From contig ONXE01000002.1 of the NCBI GenBank assembly GCA_900321775.1, positions 11,647 through 42,560 of the forward strand: a stretch of 30,914 nt of DNA, read 5' to 3'. The stretch is from an uncultured Bacteroidales bacterium (GTDB lineage: Bacteria; Bacteroidota; Bacteroidia; Bacteroidales; Paludibacteraceae). Below are positions 1-8,816 of the stretch, piece by piece; the first letter of the stretch is position 1; the number at the start of each line of letters is the position of its first letter. A program made the translations under genes and the position numbers. The notes beneath the pieces were generated by a model, which ran no database searches, had not been told where the DNA came from, and was given only the letters and a program-made list of their open reading frames with translations.

Positions 1-1671
1 CTCGGATTCAAGAAAGGCGATGTCTATAACCTCAAGGAACTGAACAAACGCCTTACCGAGGACGATGATGCCGTATCCAAACTCTACACCGATCGCGGCT
101 ACCTGTTCTTCAATGTGGACCCCGTGGAGGTTAAGATTGAGAACGACTCTATCGACTTCGAGATGCGCGTCTATGAGGGACGTCCCGCCACTATCAACGA
201 GGTGAACATCGTCGGCAACACACGCGTCTATGAGCATGTCGTTCGCCGCGAACTCTATACCAAGCCCGGACAACTGTACTCCCAGTCCGACATCATGCGC
301 TCGCTGCGTGAGTTGGCGCAGATGGGACACTTCGATCAGGAGAAACTGGTGCCGGACATCTCGCCTAACCCCGACAACGGGACGGTGGATATCACCTACC
401 AGCTCGAGACCAAGTCCAGCGACCAGATCGAGTTCTCCCTCGGCTGGGGCGCAACGGGACTCGTAGGTTCGCTCGGTCTCAAGTTCAGCAACTTCGCTAT
501 TCAGAACCTCTTCAATCCCAAGTCGTACCGCATCGTGCCGCAAGGCGAAGGCCAGACCTTCTCTATCAACGCACGTACGAATGGTGTGTACTATACCTCC
601 GCAAGTATCTCTTTCCTCGAACCGTGGCTGGGCGGCAAACGGCCTAACTCCCTCAGTGCCAGCATCTACTTCGCATCGCAAACGGGTTACTCGCAGCGTT
701 ACCTCAAGGCCTACAACTCGCTCTATTCGACCTACTATCAGAACTACTCCAGCTACTACGGCAGCGGATACAACGACTACTACCAGCAGCTGCAGGAACA
801 GGAGGCCGACCCTGACAAGTACTTGCGCACCTTTGGTGTCAGCATAGGTTATGGAAAGCGTCTGCATTGGCCCGACGACTACTTCGCCTTCTACGGCGAA
901 TTGTCGTACCAACTATACATGATGCACGACTGGCCCTACATGATCCTCACCGACGGCAACTCGCACAACCTGGCCCTCACGCTCAACCTCTCGCGTAACT
1001 CTATCGACAACCCCATCTACACGCGCCGTGGTTCGCAGTTCAGCCTCTCGCTGAAGATCACTCCGCCCTGGTCGCTCATGAACGGCAAAGACTACTCGAT
1101 GATGACGATGCAGGAGCGTTACAAACTGCTCGAGTATCACAAATGGAAGTTCACGGGCAAAGTGTTCACGCCGCTTACCAAAGACAGCAAGCTGGTCCTT
1201 ATGACTCGTGCCGAATTCGGATACCTCGGGCATTACAACATCTACGCCAAGTCGCCGTTTGAGACCTTCTATATGGGTGGTGACGGTATGTCCAGTTACT
1301 CCAGCTACTCCACCGAATACATCTCCATGCGTGGTTACCAGTCCGGCTCTCTCACGCCATTCGACCCCGTCACGGGACGTAACTCGGGTTATGTGTACAA
1401 CAAATATACTATGGAGTTGCGCTATCCTATCTCCCTTGAGCAAAACGCCACCATCTGGGTCTTGGGCTTTGCAGAAGCGGGAAACTGCTTCGCCAACCTC
1501 AAGGACTTCAATCCCTTCGACCTCAAGCGCTCTCTCGGACTTGGCGTACGTATCTACCTGCCTATGTTCGGACTCATGGGTATTGACTGGGGCTGGGGCT
1601 TCGACAAGATCAACGGCACCGACCAGTACGGCAAATCACAGTTCCACTTCGTCCTCGGACAAGAATTATAA
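1..1671 (+). CDS. bamA: BamA outer-membrane protein assembly factor, 3' part (5' end outside window)
   Basis: Integral outer-membrane protein that folds and inserts beta-barrel proteins, the core of the BAM complex. The frame is open from base 1, so 556 C-terminal residues are visible. The first part is POTRA material (glycine-led 'NIVGNTRV' strand followed by helices and a 'GHFD' turn, about bases 190-400), then a 16-strand-type barrel rich in aromatic alternating strands. The barrel carries 'SMRGY' near base 1325, equivalent to the VRGF/IRGF lid-lock motif of Omp85 proteins. The protein ends in a strand reaching 'HFVLGQEL' rather than the classic terminal F/W. An unusual tyrosine-rich stretch lies in the barrel at 700-786. 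Two periplasmic chaperone genes follow at once, the usual Bacteroidales context. Family call is firm; the exact number of POTRA domains cannot be seen. Confidence 0.95.
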   Translation, partial: LGFKKGDVYNLKELNKRLTEDDDAVSKLYTDRGYLFFNVDPVEVKIENDSIDFEMRVYEGRPATINEVNIVGNTRVYEHVVRRELYTKPGQLYSQSDIMRSLRELAQMGHFDQEKLVPDISPNPDNGTVDITYQLETKSSDQIEFSLGWGATGLVGSLGLKFSNFAIQNLFNPKSYRIVPQGEGQTFSINARTNGVYYTSASISFLEPWLGGKRPNSLSASIYFASQTGYSQRYLKAYNSLYSTYYQNYSSYYGSGYNDYYQQLQEQEADPDKYLRTFGVSIGYGKRLHWPDDYFAFYGELSYQLYMMHDWPYMILTDGNSHNLALTLNLSRNSIDNPIYTRRGSQFSLSLKITPPWSLMNGKDYSMMTMQERYKLLEYHKWKFTGKVFTPLTKDSKLVLMTRAEFGYLGHYNIYAKSPFETFYMGGDGMSSYSSYSTEYISMRGYQSGSLTPFDPVTGRNSGYVYNKYTMELRYPISLEQNATIWVLGFAEAGNCFANLKDFNPFDLKRSLGLGVRIYLPMFGLMGIDWGWGFDKINGTDQYGKSQFHFVLGQEL

Positions 1672-1677
1672 TTGCGT

Positions 1678-2205
1678 ATGAAAAAGTTGTTTTACATAGC
1701 CCTTTGCGCCGCCGGCCTTTTCCTGCTGGGCGGAACGCAAACAACACAGGCACAGAAGATTGCCTTTGTTGACATGCAGTACATCCTCAAGAACCTGCCG
1801 CAATACGAGACGGCCAACGAACAGTTATCCATGGTCAGCAAACGCTGGCAACGTGAGGTGGACGCTCTCAACGAGGAAGCGCGTGTGCTGCAATCCAACT
1901 ACCAAACCGAGCAGATTTTCCTCTCGGAGGAGATGAAGCAGAAACGTGAGGCGGAGATTCTCGCCAAAGAGAAAGAAGCCCTCGAGGCCAAACGCCGCTA
2001 TTTCGGCAAGGATGGCGAGCTCTTCAAGAAAAGAGAGGCTCTTCTCAAGCCTATTCAGGACGAGATCTACTCGGTTATTCAGGATATCGCGCAGGAGAAG
2101 CACTACGACTTTGTCAAAGACCGTTCTGCCGACCCGTCACTCATCTACATGTCTTCCAAAATGGACATTTCCGACCAGGTGCTGCAACGCCTTGGCGCCA
2201 AATAA
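1678..2205 (+). CDS. ompH: OmpH/Skp-family periplasmic chaperone (first copy)
   Basis: Small periplasmic chaperone of 175 aa that in this family holds unfolded outer-membrane proteins for BamA. An N-terminal signal peptide (MKKLFYIALCAAGLFLL, then a cleavage region near TQAQ) is followed by 'KIAFVDMQYIL', the typical start of the Skp body, a long charged coiled coil (about residues 45-125) and a C-terminal strand near 'YDFVKDRS'. I chose ATG 1678, six bases after the bamA stop; a TTG at 1672 is in frame but would only add two residues before the signal peptide. The tight spacing to bamA and to a second copy at 2235 indicates one operon. Skp proteins work as trimers; two paralogues may form mixed trimers, which is inference. 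Confidence 0.93.
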   Translation: MKKLFYIALCAAGLFLLGGTQTTQAQKIAFVDMQYILKNLPQYETANEQLSMVSKRWQREVDALNEEARVLQSNYQTEQIFLSEEMKQKREAEILAKEKEALEAKRRYFGKDGELFKKREALLKPIQDEIYSVIQDIAQEKHYDFVKDRSADPSLIYMSSKMDISDQVLQRLGAK

Positions 2206-2234
2206 ACACAAAAAACACATAATTAATTAAACAT

Positions 2235-2726
2235 ATGAAAAAAATCTTAGTTATCCTCGCACTCGTTTTGCCCATGATGGCAAGTGCACAGAAGTACGGA
2301 CACGTTAACACCGCTGAGCTTTTCCAGCTTATGCCTGAACTCAAGGACGTAACAGCCCGCCTCGACAGCCTCAACAAGCAATACGAGGCTCTGCTGGTGA
2401 ACATGCAGGAGGAATATCAGAAGAAAGCTCAGGAATATGAGCAGAAAGCATCTACGATGACCGATGCCATGAAGCAGATTCAGGAGGAGGAACTCTACAC
2501 GATGCAACAGCGTCTGCAGACCACCTATCAGACAGCCCAACAAGACATCGCCCAGAAGCGTCAGGAGTTTGTGGCTCCTATTCAGGAGAAGATGCTCAAA
2601 GCCATCCAGGCCGTAGGTCAGGAGAAAGGTTTCACCTACATCTTCGATACCGCTGCTATGGTGTATGTTGATCCCACTGCCACCGATGTAATGGCTGATG
2701 TGAAAGCCAAACTGGGCATCAAATAA
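2235..2726 (+). CDS. ompH: OmpH/Skp-family periplasmic chaperone (second copy)
   Basis: Second Skp-like chaperone, 163 aa. Signal peptide MKKILVILALVLPMMASAQ with a probable cut after ASA, then 'KYGHVNTAELFQLMP', a coiled coil rich in Gln, Glu and Lys (about residues 35-110) and a C-terminal 'YIFDTAAMVYVDP' strand that is well conserved in the family. It lies 29 bases downstream of the first copy with an A/T-rich spacer. Tandem ompH genes after bamA are common in Bacteroidales. Its stop codon TAA shares its last base with the ATG of the tiny ORF that follows. Function as a holdase for BamA clients is family knowledge. Confidence 0.93.
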   Translation: MKKILVILALVLPMMASAQKYGHVNTAELFQLMPELKDVTARLDSLNKQYEALLVNMQEEYQKKAQEYEQKASTMTDAMKQIQEEELYTMQQRLQTTYQTAQQDIAQKRQEFVAPIQEKMLKAIQAVGQEKGFTYIFDTAAMVYVDPTATDVMADVKAKLGIK

Positions 2727-2851
2727 TGGCAGACGGATACCTTGAGAGTCACTATGCCGAATACGAGAAACGCAAGGCGGAGTGGCTGAAAAAACAGAAA
2801 CATCTAAAAAACAAAAACTATGGGAGAAAAGATAGCAAAAACCCTTCGTGA
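2726..2851 (+). CDS. Small charged ORF of 41 aa between ompH and the MFS gene
   Basis: An ORF of 41 codons begins at ATG 2726, its A being the last base of the ompH stop codon (TAATG arrangement), and runs 32 bases into the MFS gene in another frame. The product starts MADGYLESHYAEYEKRK and continues 'AEWLKKQKHLKNK', a basic amphipathic helix. The ratio of charged residues and the coupled start look like a real small protein, and I recall similar short MAD-x-YLE-type proteins or N-termini in Bacteroidota, but I cannot verify this. The function is unknown. It may also act as a translational coupler between ompH and the transporter. Moderate confidence. Confidence 0.45.
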   Translation: MADGYLESHYAEYEKRKAEWLKKQKHLKNKNYGRKDSKNPS

Positions 2852-4167
2852 CAGCGCAGTGGCACGCTGGACTGTCCTGATACTGGTGGCGTCGATGATG
2901 TTCTTTGCCTACATGTTCGTGGACATCCTCTCTCCGTTGGCTTCATTGCTTAACGAGACTCGCGGATGGGATCAAGGTGTCTTCGGCACCTACGCTGCAG
3001 GTGAGTACCTGCTCAACGTGTTTGGCTTCCTCATCATCGCAGGTATTATCCTCGACAAGATGGGCGTCCGTTTCACCGGCTTGCTCTCCGCCAGCCTCAT
3101 GGTTATCGGCGCGGGCATCAAGTACATCGGCATCTCCGACTGGTTCCAGACAACCGAGTTCGCCTTGTGGCTCGACTCATGGTGGGTCACCATGCCCGCA
3201 TCGGCCAAACTGGCCATGTTCGGTTTCATGATCTTTGGCTGCGGATGCGAGATGGCCGGAACAACGGTTTCGAAGATTCTCGCCAAATGGTTCAAGGGCA
3301 AAGAGATGGCGTTGGCTATGGGCCTCGAGATGGCTATTGCACGTCTCGGCGTTTTCGGAGCCATGTGGCTCTCGCCTATGATTAGCCAGCATTTTGCCAT
3401 CAACGGCACCAACTCCGTAACGGCTCCACTGCTGTTCGCTTCTCTCCTGCTCGTGATAGGTCTGCTCAACTTCTTCGTCTTCACCATCATGGACAAGCAG
3501 TTTGACAACCAACTTATCGAAGACGGCGAGATGACCGCAGTACACGACCCCGAAGACGAGTTCCACGTTTCCGACCTCAAGCAGATTTTCTCGTCGAAGA
3601 TGTTCTGGATCATCGCCCTTCTGTGCGTGCTCTACTATTCGGCTATCTTCCCCTTCCAGCGCTTTGCCACGAATTTCCTGGAGGAGACTCTCCAAATCGA
3701 CAACGCCGAAGCTGCGGGCCTCTTCAAGTGGTTCCCCATCCTGGCGATGGTTCTTACTCCGTTCCTTGGCGCTTTCATCGACTACAAGGGCAAGGGCGCT
3801 TCGATGATGCTTCTGGGAGCACTCATCATGATTGTCTGCCACAGTATCTTCGCCTTCGTTCTGCCGCTCTATCCGAGCAAAGGTTTGGCTCTGGCCACGA
3901 TACTTGTGCTGGGCGTCAGTTTCTCGCTCGTACCTGCATCCATGTGGCCTTCCGTGCCTAAGATCATCGACGAGAAAGTGCTTGGTTCGGCCTATTGCCT
4001 CATCTTCTGGGTGCAGAACATCGGCCTCTGCCTGGTGCCGCTGCTCATCGGCAAACTGCGCGTTGCCACCAATGGTTACCTTGTACCGATGATGGTATTT
4101 GCTTCGTTCGGAGTTTTGGCTTTCCTGCTCAGTTTGTCGCTGAAAGTGGAAGACAAAAAGAAAGGTT

Positions 4168-4196
<29 letters not shown>
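2820..4196 (+). CDS. MFS transporter, 12-TM type
   Basis: Inner-membrane major facilitator of 458 aa with about twelve hydrophobic helices in two halves separated by an acidic cytoplasmic loop (about residues 222-252, 'DGEMTAVHDPEDEF'). The loop between TM2 and TM3 has 'DKMGVR', the MFS motif A position, repeated in the second half as 'FIDYKGKG'. General layout recalls the MFSD1-like/OFA branch of MFS, but the substrate cannot be told from sequence. It starts inside the tiny ORF at 2726 and its 3' end overlaps the murF start by 29 bases, so the cluster is probably translated as a coupled unit. Confidence 0.85.
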
Positions 4197-5364
<1,168 letters not shown>

Positions 5365-5366
5365 AC

Positions 5367-6239
5367 ATGAACAAAAAAACATTCATATTAGTTGCTGTTA
5401 TCGCTGTTCTCGTTATCGGAATAGCGTTCCTGCTCGTCCAGAACCATCAGCAGCAGGAGAACATCAACGCCATGGCGGAGACAATGGAGTTTGAGAAAGA
5501 ACAACTCGAAGAGGAGTATGAAGATCTGGCGCTGCAATACGACGGGTATCAGATCAACATCAAAAACGACTCTTTGGCCGACCTTCTGGCGCAGGAGAAA
5601 CAACGCGTGCAGGACTTGCGCGAGGAGCTCCGTATCACCAAGGCTACCGATGCCAAGAAGATCAACGCCCTCAAGAAGGAACTTGCCACTATCCGTGAGG
5701 TGATGGTGCAGTATGTACATCAGATTGACTCGCTTGACCGTCAGAACAAACAGCTTGTTCGTGAGAACCGCGAAGTGCGCGAACAGTTTGCTGCAGTGCA
5801 GGAGGAGAATCAGTCTCTCGCCGAGGAGAAGACCAAACTGACCGAGGTCGTCAGCCGCGCCTCCATGCTGGAAGTGGCGGAGTTCAGTTGCACCACTCTG
5901 AACAAACGTGACAGAAAGACCTCGTTCTTCTCGCAGATACAGAAACTGCAGTTCGACTTCTCTATCCTCAAGAACATCACCACTCAGCCCGGGATGAAGA
6001 CGGTGTACATGCGTCTCATCGCTCCCGATGGTGAACTGCTGACCAAAGACGACAGCACATTCCCCTTCGAGAACGGGCAACTGGAATATTCGCTCAAGAA
6101 AGACTTTGAGTACTCCGGCGAGAAACAAGCCCTCGTGATGTACTGGCCGGTAGAGGAGATTCTGCAAAAGGGCATCTACAACGCCGAGTTCTTCATCGAT
6201 GGCAACCTCATCGGCACTTTCCCCTTCCAACTCAAATAA
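5367..6239 (+). CDS. Membrane-anchored coiled-coil protein, unknown function
   Basis: A 290-aa protein starting MNKKTFILVAVIAVLVIGIA, one N-terminal membrane helix (about residues 5-25), then a long coiled coil (about 28-165) rich in Glu, Lys, Gln, and a C-terminal globular domain of beta character (about 170-290; 'VYMRLIAPDGELLTKDD', 'GIYNAEFFIDGNLIGTF'). Such anchored coiled-coil proteins with this terminal domain occur in Bacteroidota as hypothetical proteins. The most likely place is inner membrane with the body in the periplasm. The start two bases after the murF stop implies co-transcription with murF. ATG 5367 is preferred to upstream in-frame codons because it places the hydrophobic helix at the N-terminus. 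Confidence 0.8.
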   Translation: MNKKTFILVAVIAVLVIGIAFLLVQNHQQQENINAMAETMEFEKEQLEEEYEDLALQYDGYQINIKNDSLADLLAQEKQRVQDLREELRITKATDAKKINALKKELATIREVMVQYVHQIDSLDRQNKQLVRENREVREQFAAVQEENQSLAEEKTKLTEVVSRASMLEVAEFSCTTLNKRDRKTSFFSQIQKLQFDFSILKNITTQPGMKTVYMRLIAPDGELLTKDDSTFPFENGQLEYSLKKDFEYSGEKQALVMYWPVEEILQKGIYNAEFFIDGNLIGTFPFQLK

Positions 6240-6278
6240 ACAGTTCAATCAATCAATGTAAATTGTTCAATCGTCAAT

Positions 6279-7739
6279 ATGCTATACCTTTATAATACAC
6301 TCGCGCGCACGAAGCAACCGTTTCAACCGCTTAACGCCCCACACGTAGGGCTCTACGTGTGCGGACCTACCGTCTATGGTGACGCTCATCTGGGCCACGC
6401 ACGACCCGCGATCACGTTCGATGTGCTGTTCCGGTACCTGACTTATCTCGGGTACAAAGTGCGTTATGTGCGCAATATCACCGATGTTGGTCACCTCGAG
6501 CACGACGCTGACGAAGGCGAGGACAAGATAGCCAAGAAAGCGCGTCTGGAGCAACTCGAACCGATGGAAGTGGTGCAGTACTACACCAACCGCTACCACC
6601 GCGATATGGAAGCACTCGGCGTGCTGCCGCCTTCTATCGAGCCTCACGCTTCGGGACATATCATCGAGCAGATTGCTTTCATCCAGAAGATTCTGGATCA
6701 CGGCTACGCGTATGTGGTCAACGGCTCGGTCTATTTCGATGTGGAGAAATACAGCGCTGATTACCACTATGGCAAACTGTCCGGCCGCAACCTCAACGAC
6801 ATTGTCACCGAGACACGTGAACTGGACGGACAAGCCGAGAAACGCCACAGTTACGACTTCGCGCTCTGGAAGAAAGCGTCGCCTGAACATATCATGCACT
6901 GGCCTTCACCCTGGTCCGAAGGTTTCCCCGGCTGGCACATGGAATGTTCTGCTATGGGTACCAAGTATCTGGGTGAGCAGTTCGACATCCACGGCGGTGG
7001 CATGGACCTGATGTTCCCGCACCACGAGGCCGAGATAGCGCAGTCCTGCGCCGCTCTTGGGCACGACACGGTACGCTATTGGATGCATAACAACATGATC
7101 ACCATCAACGGCAAGAAGATGGGCAAGTCGTACAACAACTTCATCACGCTGGAGCAGTTCTACACAGGCAACCATCCGCTGCTCAGCAAGCCGTTCTCGG
7201 GCATGGTGATTCGTTTCTTCATCCTGATGGCGCACTACCGCTCCACGGTGGACTTCTCGTCGGAAGCCCTGGAGGCCGCAGAGAAGGGCCTTCAGCGCCT
7301 TATCGAGGCCTACAACCGCCTGATGAAGCTGAAGGCTTCAGACGCTTCTACCGTGGACGTGAAAGGTCTGCGCGAGCAATGCGCCGAGGCGATGGACGAT
7401 GACCTCAACACGCAACTGGTCATCGCGGCCCTGTTTGACTCGGCCAAGGCCATCAACACGGTTTACGACGGCAAGGGCACTATCTCCGCAGAGGACTTAA
7501 GCGAACTGCAAGATGTCTGGAAAACGTTCGTCGTGGACATCCTGGGACTCCGCATGGAAGAGGCTGTCGAAGGCGCCAACCTCGAGCCTTACAAAGGTGC
7601 TGTGGACCTGCTGCTCAACATGCGCCTCGAAGCCAAGCGCAACAAGCAATGGGAGGTCTCCGACCATATCCGCAACGAGCTCACCGCCCTCGGTTTCAGC
7701 ATCAAAGACTCCAAAGACGGGTTCGAATGGACATTGTAA
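6279..7739 (+). CDS. cysS: Cysteinyl-tRNA synthetase
   Basis: Class I aminoacyl-tRNA synthetase that charges tRNA-Cys, 486 aa, normal length. 'YVCGPTVYGDAHLGHAR' holds the zinc ligand Cys28 and the HIGH-type motif HLGH (37-40). 'WHMECSAMG', then 'DIHGGGMDLMFPHHEAE' provides further zinc ligands. The KMSKS loop reads KMGKS at about 280-284. A C-terminal DALR anticodon-binding region follows, with 'MDDDLNTQLVIAALF'. Start ATG 6279 follows a short spacer of CAAT-rich sequence. The gene is the last of the GC-rich left block; its stop begins a small heptamer duplication. Confidence 0.97.
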   Translation: MLYLYNTLARTKQPFQPLNAPHVGLYVCGPTVYGDAHLGHARPAITFDVLFRYLTYLGYKVRYVRNITDVGHLEHDADEGEDKIAKKARLEQLEPMEVVQYYTNRYHRDMEALGVLPPSIEPHASGHIIEQIAFIQKILDHGYAYVVNGSVYFDVEKYSADYHYGKLSGRNLNDIVTETRELDGQAEKRHSYDFALWKKASPEHIMHWPSPWSEGFPGWHMECSAMGTKYLGEQFDIHGGGMDLMFPHHEAEIAQSCAALGHDTVRYWMHNNMITINGKKMGKSYNNFITLEQFYTGNHPLLSKPFSGMVIRFFILMAHYRSTVDFSSEALEAAEKGLQRLIEAYNRLMKLKASDASTVDVKGLREQCAEAMDDDLNTQLVIAALFDSAKAINTVYDGKGTISAEDLSELQDVWKTFVVDILGLRMEEAVEGANLEPYKGAVDLLLNMRLEAKRNKQWEVSDHIRNELTALGFSIKDSKDGFEWTL

Positions 7740-7751
7740 TGAACAATGAAC
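7738..7751 (+). repeat. Heptamer duplication AATGAAC x2 overlapping the cysS stop
   Basis: The heptamer AATGAAC occurs twice in tandem, starting on the last two bases of the cysS TAA stop. Because the period is 7, TGA falls in successive reading frames. Two copies alone could be chance; it is noted because longer heptamer arrays occur at three other places in the window. Confidence 0.5.
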
Positions 7752-7888
7752 AATTCTTTACCCACAAGGGGTACGATCGGCATAGCCGTGAATAATTAAC
7801 ATTTTATGAGCCCCCAGCCCCCCGTGAGGGTTAGGTTCAAGGATTTGGAGGGTATTTCGATTGTTCAGAAGCCCGGACTTCTCTTATT
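7752..7888. other. Intergenic sequence after cysS, no gene recognised
   Basis: No ORF with coding character is seen. A C-rich and G-rich patch at about 7810-7855 (AGCCCCCAGCCCCCCGTGAGG followed by GGTTCAAGG) looks like a dispersed intergenic repeat of Bacteroidota rather than a gene. It is not a tRNA: no acceptor stem or anticodon arm can be folded around the GGTTCAA. Confidence 0.4.
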
Positions 7889-7919
7889 ACGCCGCACCTA
7901 AAGTAGTGCGGCGTTTTTA
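7889..7919 (+). terminator. Rho-independent terminator downstream of cysS
   Basis: Perfect 9-bp stem ACGCCGCAC (7889-7897) with GTGCGGCGT (7906-7914), 8-base loop, then TTTTTAT. Orientation is + because the T-run follows on the + strand only. It closes the bamA-to-cysS transcription block about 150 bases after the cysS stop. Confidence 0.88.
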
Positions 7920-7979
7920 TTTCAAACAGCTTGTTATCAACAAAAAATCGCTCTTACACTACATTTTTTAGCCCAAACT

Positions 7980-8011
7980 CTTGCACATATCGAAAAAAAG
8001 TACTAACTTTG
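7980..8011 (+). promoter_or_regulatory. Bacteroidota-type promoter for the first antitoxin gene
   Basis: CTTG at 7980-7983, 20-base spacer, TAACTTTG at 8004-8011, matching the -33/-7 consensus of Bacteroidota primary sigma factor. The ATG at 8038 lies 26 bases downstream. Confidence 0.8.
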
Positions 8012-8037
8012 CAGCCGAATTTAAAATGTAAACGACT

Positions 8038-8247
8038 ATGTTATCAGGAGCGACATCTCAAGGAGTGTATCTCAGCGTTCCGATTGCGGACTGGAATCTA
8101 TTCACTGAACTTGCCCGCAAATTCGGCTGGCAGACTCAAACCAACGAGCAGTTGTTGGATAACTTCATCGCCGGTAGGCCCAAAGTGGAAGACTTGAGTG
8201 AGGAAGATATCATGGACGAAATTCGAGCCGTCCGTTACGCGAAATGA
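8038..8247 (+). CDS. Antitoxin-like protein of a decayed PIN toxin-antitoxin pair
   Basis: A 69-aa protein with 'GVYLSVPIADWNLFTELARKFGW' (beta strand then helix, compatible with a ribbon-helix-helix-like or similar DNA-binding N-terminus) and an acidic C-terminal tail ('LSEEDIMDEIRAVR') of the type that wraps a toxin. Its last codons overlap by four bases (ATGA) the start of a PIN-domain reading frame, the classical antitoxin-toxin arrangement. It has its own strong promoter. The family is not certain; the role as antitoxin is inferred from size, overlap and the adjacent PIN remnant. Confidence 0.7.
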   Translation: MLSGATSQGVYLSVPIADWNLFTELARKFGWQTQTNEQLLDNFIAGRPKVEDLSEEDIMDEIRAVRYAK

Positions 8248-8320
8248 GAATCATCCTTGACAGCAATATCTGGGTATCATTCCTCTTGCTGAGTTCAAAC
8301 GTCGCTTGATTGAGTTTTGA
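8244..8320 (+). pseudogene. PIN-domain toxin reduced by internal deletion
   Basis: The frame opens MRIILDSNIWVSFLL, the standard N-terminus of a PIN ribonuclease including the first catalytic Asp in LDSN, but stops after 21 codons (TGA 8307-8309). Two bases further in phase the same DNA reads PLAEFKRRLIEF and a stop at 8318-8320, which resembles the C-terminal strand and helix of PIN toxins; the intact PIN gene nearby ends 'IIKIAEFVKQL'. About 100 or more codons between these ends, with all other catalytic acids, are missing. The junction is near 8280-8288. No nuclease activity is possible. The interpretation as N-end plus C-end joined by deletion is mine. Confidence 0.72.
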
Positions 8321-8403
8321 TTTTTCCGCGGCCTCGCAAGTCGCAACAATCATACCCGCTGCATAGTGCTGCAGCAAACATATAGAAATAAAGCGTTATA
8401 AGC

Positions 8404-8442
8404 AATAATGAGGGTCATACATACGATGGCCCTCATTGTTTT
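8404..8442 (+). terminator. Strong hairpin terminator after the decayed toxin-antitoxin locus
   Basis: Stem of 15 pairs (8404-8418 with 8426-8440, two G-T wobbles), loop ACATACG, then TTTT within GTTTTGT. It would end transcripts from the promoter at 7980 and insulate the next toxin-antitoxin unit. Confidence 0.8.
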
Positions 8443-8466
8443 GTACCAGATATTCTGCAAAAACGC

Positions 8467-8515
8467 AAAAAAATGCTCGTTCTGAGTAAAAAACTCACTC
8501 AAAAAGCATTTTTTT
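8467..8515. promoter_or_regulatory. Nested inverted repeat upstream of the second toxin-antitoxin promoter
   Basis: A perfect 11-bp inverted repeat AAAAAAATGCT (8467-8477) and AGCATTTTTTT (8505-8515) encloses a second small hairpin GAGT-AAAAA-ACTC (8484-8496). The A-run before and T-run after fit a bidirectional terminator; the position just upstream of the promoter at 8526-8557 also fits an operator for the antitoxin. The sequence alone does not decide. Confidence 0.5.
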
Positions 8516-8525
8516 ACACTTTCGA

Positions 8526-8557
8526 TTTTTTTATGTCAATTCTTTTTCGTAAATTTG
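8526..8557 (+). promoter_or_regulatory. Promoter of the second toxin-antitoxin pair
   Basis: TAAATTTG at 8550-8557 is a match to the -7 element; a T-run at 8526-8529 stands at the -33 place with 20-base spacing but lacks the G. The gene begins at 8586 after AAAGGA. Confidence 0.65.
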
Positions 8558-8585
8558 CAGTCGAAACTAAAAGAAAGGACCAATT

Positions 8586-8816
8586 ATGAGTTACTTGCAA
8601 ATGGCAAAATTGGATGTGCTGAATGTCATTAAAGGCATTGAGACGGAAGCAGACTATGCTGACTTCCGAAACGTATTGGCACGCTATTTTGCAGACAAAG
8701 CGCAACGACAAATAGATGCTCTTTGGGACGAAGGGAAAATCAGCGAACAAACCATCGACTCCTGGGGCAAAGAACACATGAGAACACCCTATCGCTATGC
8801 GGTACATCGTTCTTGA
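8586..8816 (+). CDS. Antitoxin of the intact PIN toxin-antitoxin pair
   Basis: A 76-aa protein, MSYLQMAKLDVLNVIKGIE at the start, mostly helical and acidic in the first half ('TEADYADFRNVLARYFADKA') with a C-terminal segment 'DSWGKEHMRTPYRY'. It overlaps the PIN gene by 20 bases and sits behind its own promoter, with AAAGGA 8 bases before the ATG. Function as the neutralising partner of the PIN ribonuclease is inferred from position and size; no known DNA-binding fold is obvious. A similar short protein before COG1569-type PIN genes is common in Bacteroidota. Confidence 0.7.
   Translation: MSYLQMAKLDVLNVIKGIETEADYADFRNVLARYFADKAQRQIDALWDEGKISEQTIDSWGKEHMRTPYRYAVHRS

Noticed and set aside
7820..7850. 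GGTTCAAGG resembling a tRNA T-loop
   Set aside because: No matching acceptor, D or anticodon arms can be drawn, and no CCA end is present.
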